Assembly: GCA_023630585.1 (NCBI GenBank)
Contig: CM042548.1
Location: 16,490,527 to 16,554,526 of the forward strand
Direction: 5' to 3'
Source: Cranoglanis bouderius
Taxonomy: Eukaryota; Chordata; Actinopteri; Siluriformes; Cranoglanididae
DNA length: 64,000 bases
Made by a program: the position numbers and the translations under genes. Shown here one piece after another: positions 47,501 through 56,840 of the stretch (position 1 is the stretch's first letter; every line of letters starts with the position of its first letter). The notes beneath the pieces were generated by a model, which saw nothing but the letters and a program-made list of their open reading frames with translations, searched no databases and was not told the origin of the DNA.

Positions 47501-47591
47501 TCGGAGGCAGTTCACTGGGCCTGAATTTCTGCGCAGGTCTACGGGGGAGCTTGTTCACACACACTGCTACAGCACAAACAACAGCCAATAA
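37820..47591 (+). CDS. TGFBRAP1/Vps3-like endosomal tethering protein
   Basis: Member of the TGFBRAP1-VPS39 family; TGFBRAP1 is the Vps3-type, Rab-binding subunit of the CORVET complex that tethers early endosomes. Eleven coding exons were joined: 37820-38492, 38805-38999, 39219-39373, 41516-41598, 41699-42043, 42127-42184, 43466-43609, 43826-43966, 45791-45950, 46397-46818, 47445-47591. Phases agree throughout and give 840 residues (human TGFBRAP1 860). Exons 1-3 form the N-terminal CNH/beta-propeller region, the middle is helical repeat, and the last exon carries the C-terminal zinc finger (VCHSCRRQF...VHTHC). Conserved landmarks are GISQRPPVPW, RELISLYPG, DIDTALL-like DIDTTLLK, and MLPGSWS. 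All splice sites are canonical except the donor after exon 7. The start fits MSIKAF of the human protein. It is a diverged paralogue, so no symbol beyond the family is assigned. Confidence 0.88.
38518..38583. repeat. (AAT)n microsatellite in intron 1
   Basis: About 21 AAT units 25 bp after the exon 1 donor of the tgfbrap1-like gene. Poly-Ile/Tyr frames through it are artefacts. Confidence 0.95.
39374..41515. other. intron 3 of the tgfbrap1-like gene, no other gene seen
   Basis: AT-rich intron with A-runs at 39375-39390 and 40800-40815, a TCATCATCATT run near 39660 and an (AAAC)n tract at 41071-41105. No mobile element is identified with confidence. Confidence 0.5.
42345..43335. repeat. large G-rich minisatellite in intron 6
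   Basis: About 1 kb of imperfect tandem repeats with a core of GGACCAGGGCAGTGGGGAAGAGT (about 22-25 bp, many variants) between exons 6 and 7 of the tgfbrap1-like gene. Units are most regular at 43010-43260. It is strongly G-rich on the coding strand. Long frames on the opposite strand come only from the repeat. Confidence 0.9.
43466..43609 (+). other. tgfbrap1-like exon 7 with abnormal donor
   Basis: 48 codons (TWVWMVDDES... DWVLQKDQK) aligning without gaps to the matching segment of human TGFBRAP1. Both neighbouring exons require phase 0 at the right edge, which places the junction at 43609|43610. The sequence there is AAG|GAAAGT, not AAG|GT. It looks like a consensus AAG|GTAAAGT lacking one T. 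The nearest GT (43614) would add AGGAAA-type bases and shift the frame. It may be an assembly error, a lesion or a rare GA-AG intron. Confidence 0.75.
44030..44520 (-). repeat. MITE-like dispersed family, copy in intron 8
   Basis: - strand copy with GGTCATAAGGTGTTGATT, CAGCAGCTCAGACAG, ATCACAGGTTTATAAT, TTATTTAACAAAGA and TTTATGGAAGGAGTCTAC blocks. An (AAAC)n run sits at 44147-44176. The rest of intron 8 (44520-45790) includes another decayed repeat at 45290-45595. Confidence 0.7.
45290..45595. repeat. decayed repeat with ATATCGG/CGATAC motifs
   Basis: Opposed motifs (CCAATATCCGATACCAGC near 45336 and CAGTATCGTTATCAGTATCCG near 45542, plus GATATCGGAGG near 45368) resemble the two ends of an old DNA transposon. 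No coding remnant is visible. Confidence 0.45.
46036..46330 (+). repeat. MITE-like family, 3' end copy in intron 9
   Basis: GATTATTTTTCAGTAATAGC and ATGTCCAGAAGTGTTTTATTCC match the 3' terminal block seen at 36770 and 63330. The following TTATACCACAGC matches the opposite terminus seen at 61425 and 62735. Confidence 0.6.
46925..47390 (-). repeat. MITE-like family, copy in intron 10
   Basis: - strand copy ending in the GGTCAGATGTTGACCACTTTTCTATAAC block and containing ATCACAGGTTTATATTAC and GGAGTCTTCATTGCC. It ends only about 55 bp before the last exon of the tgfbrap1-like gene. Confidence 0.65.
47445..47591 (+). other. tgfbrap1-like last exon (zinc finger) with overlapping polyA signal
   Basis: Follows the acceptor CACCCCTACAG (to 47444). 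The 48 codons plus stop contain the CxxC-HxHC zinc-finger core (VCHSC, VHTHC). The TAA stop at 47589-47591 lies within AATAAA at 47587-47592, so the 3' UTR could be extremely short; a SINE-like repeat begins within about 20 bp. Confidence 0.85.
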
Positions 47592-47604
47592 AAGTTACTG
47601 TCAG

Positions 47605-47845
47605 TTTGGTGTTTTGGATGTTCTTCCCATGTCCATGTGGGTTTGCTCCAGGTTTTCCTCCCACCTTCCAAAAACATGCTAATAGGTAAACTGGCTATGC
47701 TAAATTACCTCTAGGTGTGAACGTGTGTGTGAATTTGTTTGTCCAATGACTGGTGTCCCATCCAGGGGGGGTATTCAGGCTCCGGATCCACTGTGAACCT
47801 GACCAGGATAAAGCTGTTACCGAAAATGAATGAATGAATGATTGT
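47605..47845 (+). repeat. SINE-like repeat at the 3' end of the tgfbrap1-like gene
   Basis: ATGTCCATGTGGGTTTGCTCC, TTTTCCTCCCACCTTCCAAAA, GGTGTCCCATCCAGG and GCTCCGGATCCACTGTGAACC are typical blocks of the fish SINE/LINE tail repeat. It ends in (ATGA)n at 47828-47841 and begins within about 20 bp of the stop codon. Confidence 0.65.
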
Positions 47846-48585
47846 TGTATCAGAAGTTACTATTTTGTCTGTACTAACAGCTCATTCCTGAAGTATTTAA
47901 GAAGTCTTCTATCTGTTATCAGACCTTTTGTGAGCTATAGTTACTGAATTTACTTCTTATTAGAGAATGAAATTGAATTCTCTTTAACTGAATTTCTACA
48001 GCATTTACAATGAAGAATAGTTCCAGTACTACTTTAGTTAGTCTATTTATGAACCTTATATACAGGCCAAACGAATCATTACAATGCATTTACATAGTGT
48101 AACACTATTATGAACCGCTACGTGTACCTTCTACACCTTTCTCAAGTGTCATGAATGTGCTGTTAGTAAAAATGAATGACTTGGAATATACAGTAAATTG
48201 GTGCAAATATCAGAATTCATTCAAAGCTTTATTATTAAAAGCAGTTTGAGGGTGGCACAGGGGTAAAACATTTGACCTGTGGTTGAGCGATCACCTGTTC
48301 GAATTCTTTCTCAGGCTAACAATCCTAATAATAAAGTCACATGAGCAGCATGGTTACTTATTTATAATCACTCAATAATCATAGATAATTATATGGTTAC
48401 ATTCCAATACGGTTACATCAATAAGATGAGGTTCATTGATTTAAAACTGAGTACATTTTTAAATTTACTTTAGAGGCACCCCAATATAATGAATTAATGC
48501 ACAAGCCAATCAGAAACAAATATGGGCAACTTCGCAAGACACACTAATGGGATAATGTTTGGTTTGAAACCTTTTAAAACTCTTG
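47846..48585. other. intergenic, no gene seen
   Basis: AT-rich. A GGTGGCACAGGGG...TTCGAATTCTTTC phrase near 48250-48310 recalls a tRNA-derived SINE head. Nothing else is recognised. Confidence 0.35.
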
Positions 48586-48589
48586 ATTC

Positions 48590-48905
48590 TTGATCCTTCA
48601 CTGATAAATATTATTGTTGGCAGATACATGGTTTTATTATTTAGGCACTATATCCTGTTTGTAGCAAATTGTTCCAAAGCACTGACACTGGAGACTCCTT
48701 CCATAAGTGCTAAATCAACATCTCCTTACAGAAAACATCGCCATATCAACAAATACATGAATATGTGAATGAGCTTGTATTACAGAACAAATAACATATT
48801 ACAATGAGAATGTTAATATAAACCTGTGATTGTAGCCAGAACTACTATCAGAGCTGCTGTTATAAAAATGAATCACCTTCTGACCAATCAGAATCCAGAA
48901 TTTAA
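48590..48905 (-). repeat. MITE-like dispersed family copy
   Basis: - strand copy: GGTCAGAAGGTGATTCA, TATAACAGCAGCTCTGATAG, ATCACAGGTTTATATTAAC, TTATGGAAGGAGTCTCC and AGTGTCAGTGCTTTGG blocks. Confidence 0.7.
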
Positions 48906-49555
48906 GAATTTGCAAGTGTAGGATTAGATTGGTTTGAACTGAGTGTAGTGGTGTGATGGAAACATTCTGGAGAATACAATATGTGATGATAATCTATAGC
49001 GTATAACATTGTACAGCTCTGGGCTCTGGTGATTGGGCAGGACTTCCCACGATAAGGTAGTTTAAGGTAAAGTTGTACCATTGTTCCTTGGCCTTTTAAA
49101 CCTATAACACTGCGAGCACCAAATCTGAGACGCACATTTGGCGACCTCTCATTTCATTATCTGTGCAACTGAGGTTGCCTATAATGTGTTGTATACTCCT
49201 TAGAATGTGTATTAGTTTGCTTAATTTGAGAAATTCAAATAGGATTTGATGAATAGTTCATATTATTGATGGCAAAAATGTCCTGCATGTGTTCACTCAG
49301 ATCTTAGATGGAAATGCATTTTTGTGCTCAATCTGACACTTAGCTTTGCTTTGGAAAAAATATGAGAGGTTAAAAACACCTCCTCAGAAAATTGTAAATT
49401 GGGGAAAATAACAAGCCCAAAAAATATCAATAAACTGATAAAAAATAATAATAATATTGTAGACAGCAGTCAGTTAAATGTTTAATATTGAAAAATTCGA
49501 GTTTTTAAGAGTTTTGGCGTAATTAAAAAAATTCAGGACAGGCAAAATAATCCAG
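48906..49555. other. intergenic, no gene seen
   Basis: AT-rich sequence without supported coding frames or defined elements. Confidence 0.4.
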
Positions 49556-49559
49556 AACA

Positions 49560-49940
49560 TGAGTCAAAAATTGTGGTCAAGACAGGCAAGTGGTCAGGCG
49601 ATTAGCAAACAGTATAAACAGGGCAAAAACCATGATAAAAAAATTAAAACAGAGAGATTAAAGAAAGGCTTAATTTATCAGGGGAATACACAACACTGAG
49701 CGACACTTCACAATGAATGAACGAATGAATGACCAGAGTCTGTATATATGGTGCGTGGGTGATTGTAACAAGATGCACATAATCAGTAATCTGGTGTGTG
49801 TGAACGTGACAAGGAGTGTGTCTGTTGGGATTCGTAGTCCATGGTGACCATGTTTGTAGGCCGTGGTGCACTCTGGGGAACGGAGTTTGACGATGATTCT
49901 GGCATAGAAATGCCAGTGTCAGGCTTACAGGGGTCATTTA
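49560..49940 (-). repeat. probable LTR-element fragment
   Basis: Phrases such as GGCAAGTGGTCAGGCGATTAGC, CAGGGCAAAAACC, GACAAGGAGTGTGTCTG, GGGATTCGTAGTCCATGGTG and GGCATAGAAATGCCAGTGTC have the layout of a fish gypsy LTR or its flanking UTR in reverse orientation. There is no partner repeat in the window. 49941-51290 holds no supported gene, apart from a GT-rich run at 50942-50973. Confidence 0.4.
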
Positions 49941-51301
49941 AAAATGATCAGGGGTAATTTAAAAATTAATAAATAAATAAAAAAGCAAAAAGTGCTACAA
50001 AATGTATGCAAATGTAATATCATATCTTATATAAGCACATTTAAGCAGTGAGTGAACTAATAATCTGCACTTTTATTTGTTTTATGTTGCAGCCTGTTGA
50101 CCATGCCAAGGTGCACAAGCACCAATAAATTAAAGCCCACTTGCGTTCTTTCCTTGGCTATGCTGTATTCTCAGAGCGAGATTGTTACACAATATTAATC
50201 GACGATATTTGTGTTATTTAACGCTTTTGTTTTCTTTGCTGGGTTTCAGTTTCTTATATTAGATGTCTGGCTTGAGGGCTCACGCCCAGTACGAAATGCA
50301 ACGTACCATGGGTCAGCGTGTGGGGATAAATCTCATCCAAAGCCACTCAAACAGTCTGAGCCAGACTATATACTAACACACACTAACACACACTAAAACA
50401 CCTTACATGAATAATATCTCAGTTCACGGAAATGGCATATCCAAATCCCACAAAAATGTCCCTCTAGGTGTGCAGTGATGTGTTACATACAGTAGACTGT
50501 GGCAGTGTTAATGTTCTTTTTTCTACAGAACAATTACAGAAAGACACATCAGCTACATTCTCTATATTCCCGGCCCTTGCTGTTTTCTGTATTCCATAAA
50601 AATCCGTCAAACTCCGCCATCCAGGAATTTTCCACTGACCATGCGGATTCAATAAATACGCAACAGCCCTAGTGTACACAAATATCAACGTAAACTGGTG
50701 GTTTTATTCCAACCCTAGTGTTTTGATTTTATTGTGTATCATCTGCAGCAGTATATTGAAGGCCTAAATAAACTAAAACACAGTTTATTTTGCCAACTGG
50801 AGCGATGTTTATTTACCATATCTGTTTCTCCCGCAGGTCGGCAACTAAGGCCAATTATAAGCATAGAGGAATTTTTTCTGCTTATCTTTCAGATCCGTGC
50901 CATTAAGAGTTCCTTCAGGGTTTTTTTTCCCCCTGTATCTGATGTGTGTGTGTGTTTGTGTGTGTGTTTGTATGTGGTCTAAGGCTTCATGCTGATCTAG
51001 CTGGGGCCATGTTGATTTCTGAGTGGACGGTGACTGGGCCTCATTTATCAAGATGGATACAAACACATTTATTCTTAACACATTCAACACAGCATTTACT
51101 CAAGAAATGTGCTATTTATGAAAATTCTGTTAGTTTGTGTAAATTTACATACAAAGAGAATCACTAGTGTGAATCTCGATTGATCGGCTTAAATCATACA
51201 ACTGGTGATGAGTTAGTGCAATTTTATAAATGAATTATTCTGTCAAGTTTAAATCTCTTGTACGATTAAATTTATTGGAATTGAAAATTTATTGAAAGAA
51301 A

Positions 51302-51621
51302 ATGTCACGAACTCCCATAGCACTGCTTACATGTCATATAGTTTTGACTTCATGTCATGTCCTTTTGTTTACTTTGCCACGTGCTTTTGTTTTTGTCCTG
51401 TCTCCACCCCTGTCCTGTCATTGTTTGACTACCCTAATGTGTTCACCTGTTCTGTGTTAAACCTTGGACTAGTTTGTCTATTTCTGTGCTGTTGTTTCTG
51501 TCCCTCGTTGCGAAGTCTTATCATGCACCTGTATGTTTAAGTCCAAGCCTTTTTTCCTTAGAGTGTTAGATTTCCATGTTCCCTGTCCTGTGTCTCTCGC
51601 TTGTTCTCCTATTGTTACCAT
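51302..51621 (+). repeat. gypsy-type LTR fragment, host of the solo LTR
   Basis: Starts TGTCACGAACTCCC and contains GTCCTGTCTCCACCCCTGTCC, GTTCACCTGTTCTGTGTTAA and AGTCCAAGCC-type LTR phrases. It is interrupted at 51617-51621 by the solo LTR and seems to continue at 52203-52280. A related fragment in reverse lies at 53500-53740. Confidence 0.5.
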
Positions 51622-52197
51622 TGTTAGAGCTCTCGCCAATCGCTGCTCCGGGAAGGAGCAGCATGAATCGCTGCCCCGCTAAGGAGCAGCATGTCTACAC
51701 GCTTTCTAGCGCTAGTATTAAAAAAGAACTCTCCGCTGGACATTCCGATAACAAAGACTCTGGTTTTGTTTACGTTGCCATGTGATCCTTTGTTTTTGTT
51801 TACGTCATGTCTCTGCCCCCGTTTCCTCATTGGTTCTATGGTTATTTTCTAATTATTATTTCCAGGTGTCATGTATTACTTCTGATTCGCGCTTAATTTC
51901 CTTGGATACTAAAACCCCTAAGTTTGTCCAGATCTGGGCGGAGTATTGAGTTAGATCGAACGAAAATGATATTGATCTGAATTGTAAACCTTGCGATTTG
52001 TCTTCCTGGATTTTTGCCCTGTAAACCTTGCGATTTCTCTTCCTGGATTTTTGCCCTGTAAACCTTGCGATTGCTCTTTACTTATTATGTTGATGTTTTC
52101 ACTTTAGAATGTGCCTGATGTTTTTTCGTTTCTAATAAACTGACCACTTTCCCCTGCGAATGCATCCTACCTGACTCTTCACCCCAGTAATGTAACA
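51622..52197 (+). mobile_element. solo LTR related to the 14.7-19.1 kb retrotransposon
   Basis: 576 bp starting TGTTAGAGCTC and ending AATGTAACA, flanked by a perfect ACCAT duplication (51617-51621, 52198-52202). Shares with the complete element GTTTACGTCATGTCTCTGCC, TTATTTCCAGGTGTC, TTCCTGGATTTTTGCCCTGT, AATAAACTGA and CTTTCCCCTGCGA. It carries GGCGGAGTATT at 51937-51947, about 30 nt after a TACTAAAA TATA-like box. A 35-bp block (CCTTGCGATTT...GCCCTGTAAA) is tandemly repeated near 51988-52075. No internal region remains, as after LTR-LTR recombination. Confidence 0.88.
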
Positions 52198-52493
52198 ACC
52201 ATTGCCTGTGCTACAAACTTCGATTATGATTTTACACACTTGTGTCCTGCCTCATCAAAGCACATGTTAGAGAAATCAATTAAAAAAAAATCCATACATT
52301 TAAGATAAATAAAAAAGGCACCAAAAGTAATGGCAGCATATAACAGGGGAAAGAGTTACTTTGTGTCTATGTCTACGGTAGACACAATGGCTGACCTGCA
52401 TTGTACACCAAACATGTCTTGGCTGATCGACCACACAGGAACAAACTGTGTCAATTTTATTTTTTCCAAACCATCCCTTTAATGTTCTCTTCA

Positions 52494-52706
52494 CCAGGCG
52501 TGTCTCTGTCTGAGGTTGTCCATCATGGCCAGCAGGCTCTTCTCCAGGCCTCTCATCGTCCTCTCGTGTATCTTTGCTCTCACTGAGTCACACAGAAAAC
52601 ACATCATTGGCTGCACGGACCAGGAGCCAGGAAGCATTTCCAGCACCCTTAGAAAATTAAAAGCCACTGTGTTTTTGTTTGGGAGATCCACCACTGTGCT
52701 CACGTG
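52494..52706 (-). pseudogene. inverted partial copy of tgfbrap1-like exon 10
   Basis: The - strand reads VVDLPNKNTVAF..., LEMLPGSWSVQ..., GLEKSLLAMMDNLRQRHAW, clearly homologous to the 3' half of exon 10 (46605-46818) of the gene 5.7 kb upstream in the opposite orientation. Similarity starts abruptly at CACGTG (52706) and continues about 12 bp past the exon end into intron sequence (TGAAGAGAACATTA), so it came from genomic DNA, not mRNA. One G of the CTGGGTGAAG donor is missing, giving a TGA stop in frame. Stops upstream close the frame. No other exon of the gene is found around it. Confidence 0.85.
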
Positions 52707-53074
52707 ATGGCAGAATTTCTTCAGTATTGTTTATATTGTGGCTTCCAGCAATGTTTTCTATATTTATCATCACTTGGAGGAAGATTTGGGATAATAATGG
52801 AAAAATCCACTGCGGATAACTTGCATATTTATATTTCTAATCAATATGTGATCTTCAGTAGTGCAAGAGATTTATTTTCTGTTTAAATTTTGAGTTCACT
52901 CAAACTTTTTGGTATATTTTCCCTTTCACTCTGTTTAATGGTTTTCTACTTTACCTATAATGCAGTTTGTCTACCTGCTGTCAGTGGTGCCAGTGTGATT
53001 TAGCCTTCATTTTGTCACAACCTAAAAGAATGATGCAGCAACGCTTTAGTCCTTTAGTCTGTCCAGCTCTCTCA

Positions 53075-53257
53075 CTTCTTCATCTGTACACTCTGCTCAA
53101 ACAGATCAGCTTCCAAAGCTTCAACATTCATGCTAATACCACCATCAACGCCATCGCGCTCGTCATCTTGTAGATCGCTAACTAACTGAAAGGAGTCTCT
53201 GCCATAACTCATTGCATTCTGGAACTGAGAGTCTACAGGTGTGACTGTTTTTAGGCC
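53075..53257 (-). other. exon-like open segment, unassigned
   Basis: A 61-codon open stretch with coding-like composition and an acidic, non-repetitive product (QFQNAMSYGRDSFQLVSD, LQDDERDGVDGG, NVEALEADLFEQSVQMKK). It contains an ATG (MSYGRDS) and ends at an excellent donor GTGAGA (about 53076), with a weak TAG acceptor possibility upstream (CACACCTGTAG). It lies 370 bp upstream, on the same strand, of the exon 10 copy. I do not recognise the protein. It could be one exon of an unknown - strand gene, a relic, or chance. Confidence 0.3.
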
Positions 53258-53387
53258 CTAACAGAAAAACCTGACTCTTATCCCTTATGTTTGAGATCAC
53301 TGAAAAGTTTTCTCCTATTTTCTCCCACTGTAACTCATATATTTATTACTGCAAATCCAAAAAATGTTAGTCAAATAAACAGGGAAA

Positions 53388-53388
53388 G

Positions 53389-53436
<48 letters not shown>

Positions 53437-53484
53437 AACAACAACAACAATACTACTACTACTAATAATAATAACAACAATAGG
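53388..53484. repeat. (ATT)n/(AAC)n/(ACT)n compound microsatellite
   Basis: ATT units followed by AAC, ACT and AAT/AAC units. Poly-Leu, poly-Ile and poly-Asn frames over it are artefacts. Confidence 0.95.
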
Positions 53485-53499
53485 AAAGGAATTAACAAA

Positions 53500-53745
53500 G
53501 GAACAATTAACAAAGGAACCTGCGTCTCGGACTTGCGAACATAAAGCACGATGAAACTTCACATGAAACAAAGGTACAACCGGGTATAAACAGATAAACT
53601 AATTTAGGCTAATACAGAACAGGTGAACACAATAGGTAACAGACCAATGAAAGAATGAGGGGCGGAGACAGGACCAAAACAAGAATCAAAACAGAAGCAC
53701 ATGGCTCTTGTCACCATGGGAAGGGCAAAGTGAAGATCTGTAACA
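53500..53745 (-). repeat. gypsy-type LTR fragment, reverse orientation
   Basis: On the - strand: CATGGTGACAAGAGCCATG, GTCCTGTCTCCGCCCCTC, TTCACCTGTTCTGTATTAG and GTTTATCTGTTTATACCCGG, the same layout as the 51302 fragment but diverged. 53746-54410 contains no supported gene. Confidence 0.5.
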
Positions 53746-54410
53746 ATAACTGCGTTAGCAATAACAAAAGTACAGTGTTAACTAACAAATCAGCACCAGA
53801 ATCACTAAGCACATCACAAATATTTCAATATAAGCATATTTCATGTGTTGCAGGCTGGACGCTTCCTTTAAAATTATTGCTATAACATGTAAAAGATAGC
53901 TGGATTATTGAGACAGTATTGAGAGGTTAAAAGAGCGACAGCAAAACACGTACATACTGAAATGTTCTTGTTCATGAGTGATTGTACAATCATGATTAAG
54001 CCTCCCTGCCTTGTGTGACCTTTAAATCTACTCTCATCATTACTTCAGTGAGGGATTGATGTAGATTGAACCGTTTTTCTGAATCTTTAAAGGCTTCTAC
54101 ACAGATGGTCATTTTTACACTCGAAAGATGCAAAACAAGACAAATTATGGTAGCGGAGCAGACATGCATCTTTTAAAAAAAATTTTTTTATAAATATCTA
54201 AGCCACAGACAGAAGCGATGGAAAAACAAGAACATTCTCTTCGCTAAATATAAAAAGCAGACAAATTGTGAAGTGTTTACTCCTAAGCTTGTTTCAGATT
54301 TATTTTAACACGAGACGAAAAGCGTGCTGAAATGGAAATGGTCGTGTTTGCAGACCACAGTGAGGTGTAGTACAAACAGGCAGAGATTAGTATTAGAGAT
54401 GGTTTGCATT

Positions 54411-54411
<1 letters not shown>

Positions 54412-54471
<60 letters not shown>
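54412..54471. repeat. (GT)n microsatellite
   Basis: About 29 GT units. Confidence 0.95.
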
Positions 54472-54472
<1 letters not shown>

Positions 54473-54689
54473 AGCGTCTGCAATTCTGAGAGTAACATTT
54501 ACAGAAAATATGGAGATGGATGGATGAGTCTGACTGAACAATATTTATAGGTAGACAACTCAAGAAATATTATAATATTATATTATACAGGGGTGGGCAG
54601 GGGTAGCCCAGGCATCAGGGAAAAGCAAACTTCATGTCTGGGCTATTAGTTTTTTACTCATAAGACAATTGCATTTTGTCTTTTTTAAT

Positions 54690-55045
54690 TTAGAACCAGC
54701 TCAAAAGTTTACATACACTTGATTCTTAATGCGGTGTGTTGGTACCTGGATGATCAACGACTGTTTTTATGTTTTGGGATAGTTGTTCATGAGTCCCTTG
54801 TTAAACTGCCCACTGTTCTTTAGAGAAATCCTCCAGGTTCTGCACATTCTTTGCTTTTCCAGAATCTTCTGCATATTTGACCCCTTTCCAACAGACTACA
54901 TGATGTTGAGATCCATCTTTTCAAACTGAGGACAACTGAGCAACTCATACACAACTATTACAGAAGGTGTAAATGTTCAGTGATGCTCAAGAAGGCAACA
55001 CGATACATTAAGTGGGGGGGGTGTAAACTTTTGAACAGGATGATC
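54690..55045. mobile_element. non-autonomous DNA transposon with CAAAAGTTTACA ends
   Basis: Left end CCAGCTCAAAAGTTTACATAC and right end GTGTAAACTTTTGAACAGGA are inverted. The interior has mirrored halves (GGTACCTGGATGATCAACGAC... versus ...GTTCAGTGATGCTCAAGAAGGC), as in a fold-back element. A second copy's left end starts at about 55130 (CCTGTTCAAAAGTTTACACCC). No transposase remnant is seen. Confidence 0.6.
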
Positions 55046-55462
55046 CATGTCAATTGTTATTATTTTGCTTAAAGATCTTTTTTTTTCATTTAGTACTGCC
55101 TTTCAGAAGCTACATAAGAAGCTACACAATCCTGTTCAAAAGTTTACACCCCCCTGGCTCTTAATAAGTGTGTTGCCTTATTGAGAATCAGGTCTCAGTT
55201 GCAATGTTTCGAGGGTGCAAACATTATGTGCTACATTAGAAACTTTGTTAAAAGAGGATAATAATCATATATCATTTCTCTTAGTCTATTAATCTGCTCA
55301 ACTAGCTAACTAGCCTGCCATGCGTTATTGCATTACATTAGCTACCATTTGCATGTCAGTTGCCAAAAAACATGGGATGGGCAACAATTTGAAGCTTGCA
55401 CTTGTCTGAATGTTCAGCTAATAAATTTATTTGAATACATTTGTGCACTCTTGTTATACAAT

Positions 55463-55488
55463 TTAGGGTTAGGGTTAGGGTTAGGGTT
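55463..55488. repeat. short interstitial telomere-type array (TTAGGG)4
   Basis: Four perfect TTAGGG units plus TT. The surrounding 55190-55800 has no gene and no other tandem repeat. Confidence 0.9.
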
Positions 55489-56079
55489 TAGATTTACTCC
55501 AAATCCAAAAAAAAAAAAAGAACACTCTGTGCCAGTGTATATTTAAATAGAAGACAGCGTGGGCGTAAGACAAACACTGGCACCATATCAGTCATATCAC
55601 TATATAAAGATGGGCATGGGAACTATAAGATGAAGCGCATCTCATCCATTTTTAACAAGCCAGCCACACACAGTATGATTGCAGCGTGTCTCCTATGACG
55701 CATTTTTTTGGTCACACAGTGACAAGGACAGTCTTAATTTACGACCCTTGGCTTGTGATAATGGTAAGCTAGTGGATGGGCCTTTAAGACAGAACCTACT
55801 TTAATTTCTGGTTTCCCTAAAGTAACTAATTCTATAGCCGGAAAGGAATAAACACGTGCACAAATAGCTGTGAGAATGATCAAAACGTCTATTTTTGCCT
55901 GCTAGAAGCAACACTGTCATTTCCACAGCTTTCTTTACCTTCGGTTTGGGGAAAACGCACCACCAGGGGAGTGTAAGAGCGCAAACCACGGCAGACTTGA
56001 GGGGGGTGGGACGAGACCACAGGCTCCTGCAGAATAGCGTGTGGAGTAAAGCCACAGTGCGGACGTACTTACTCACCAA

Positions 56080-56082
<3 letters not shown>

Positions 56083-56164
<82 letters not shown>
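56083..56164. repeat. (CA)n microsatellite
   Basis: About 40 perfect CA units, the longest in the window. Confidence 0.95.
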
Positions 56165-56165
<1 letters not shown>

Positions 56166-56264
56166 CTGGCCTGCCTTCTTCCTGAACAGTATGAGCAGTG
56201 TCACCCTTTCATTCACAACAATGGGAATGAGAGGTTTCCTCTCAATATCTGTTCTGTATGTGAG

Positions 56265-56570
56265 GATTCATTTTGTATAACAGCAGCTCTGAGAATAGTC
56301 GTGCCGCCTGCAAACCAAATCATAGGTTCATATTAATTCTAACGCATTGTTGTTTCTATAGTAACAACTTACGCAGGGACTTGTATGGCAGATGCTCCAC
56401 ATGTTCTCAGACTTAATACACAGTACAGATTTTATATACAATAAGTGTTGTTATTTAACAAAGAGAAATGTATTAGCGTTGATATGGTGATGTTTTCCAT
56501 AAGGAGACGTTTATTTAATGTTTATGGAAGGAGTCAGCTGGAAGTTTAACTTGTTTCACAACCTTAAAGG
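56265..56570 (+). repeat. MITE-like dispersed family copy
   Basis: GTATAACAGCAGCTCTGAG, AAATCATAGGTTCATATT, TTTCTATAGTAACAACTTACG, GTTATTTAACAAAGAG, GATATGGTGATGTTTTCC and TTTATGGAAGGAGTC in the order of the family; 3' end missing. Confidence 0.75.
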
Positions 56571-56694
56571 TAACTATAAACGGTTAAAAAGCACAATGTC
56601 ATTCATTAAGCAAATTAATTTACAGAGATAACTGAGGTCAATTTAAGTATCCATAAATAATTATTATTATCCAGGGATAATAGTAAGAGCATAT

Positions 56695-56840
56695 CCCTCT
56701 TAAGTCGCCACTGTTGGGCCCTTGAGCAAGGCCCTTAACCCTCAATTGCTCAGATGTATAAATGAAATAAATGTAAGTCGCTCTGGATAAGGGCGTCTGC
56801 CAAATGCCATAAATGTAAATGTAAATGTAAATGTAGAGAA
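56695..56840 (+). repeat. SINE-like repeat, TCGCTCTGGATAAGGGCG type
   Basis: GAGCAAGGCCCTTAACCC, AATTGCTCAG, GTAAGTCGCTCTGGATAAGG and GCGTCTGCCAAATGCC, then a (AAATGT)n tail. A standard abundant teleost repeat. The following 56840-56930 (AACCCAGAGAAGACCCACATGG, GGATCGAACCGGGGACCC) looks like a reverse-oriented SINE fragment. Confidence 0.75.
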
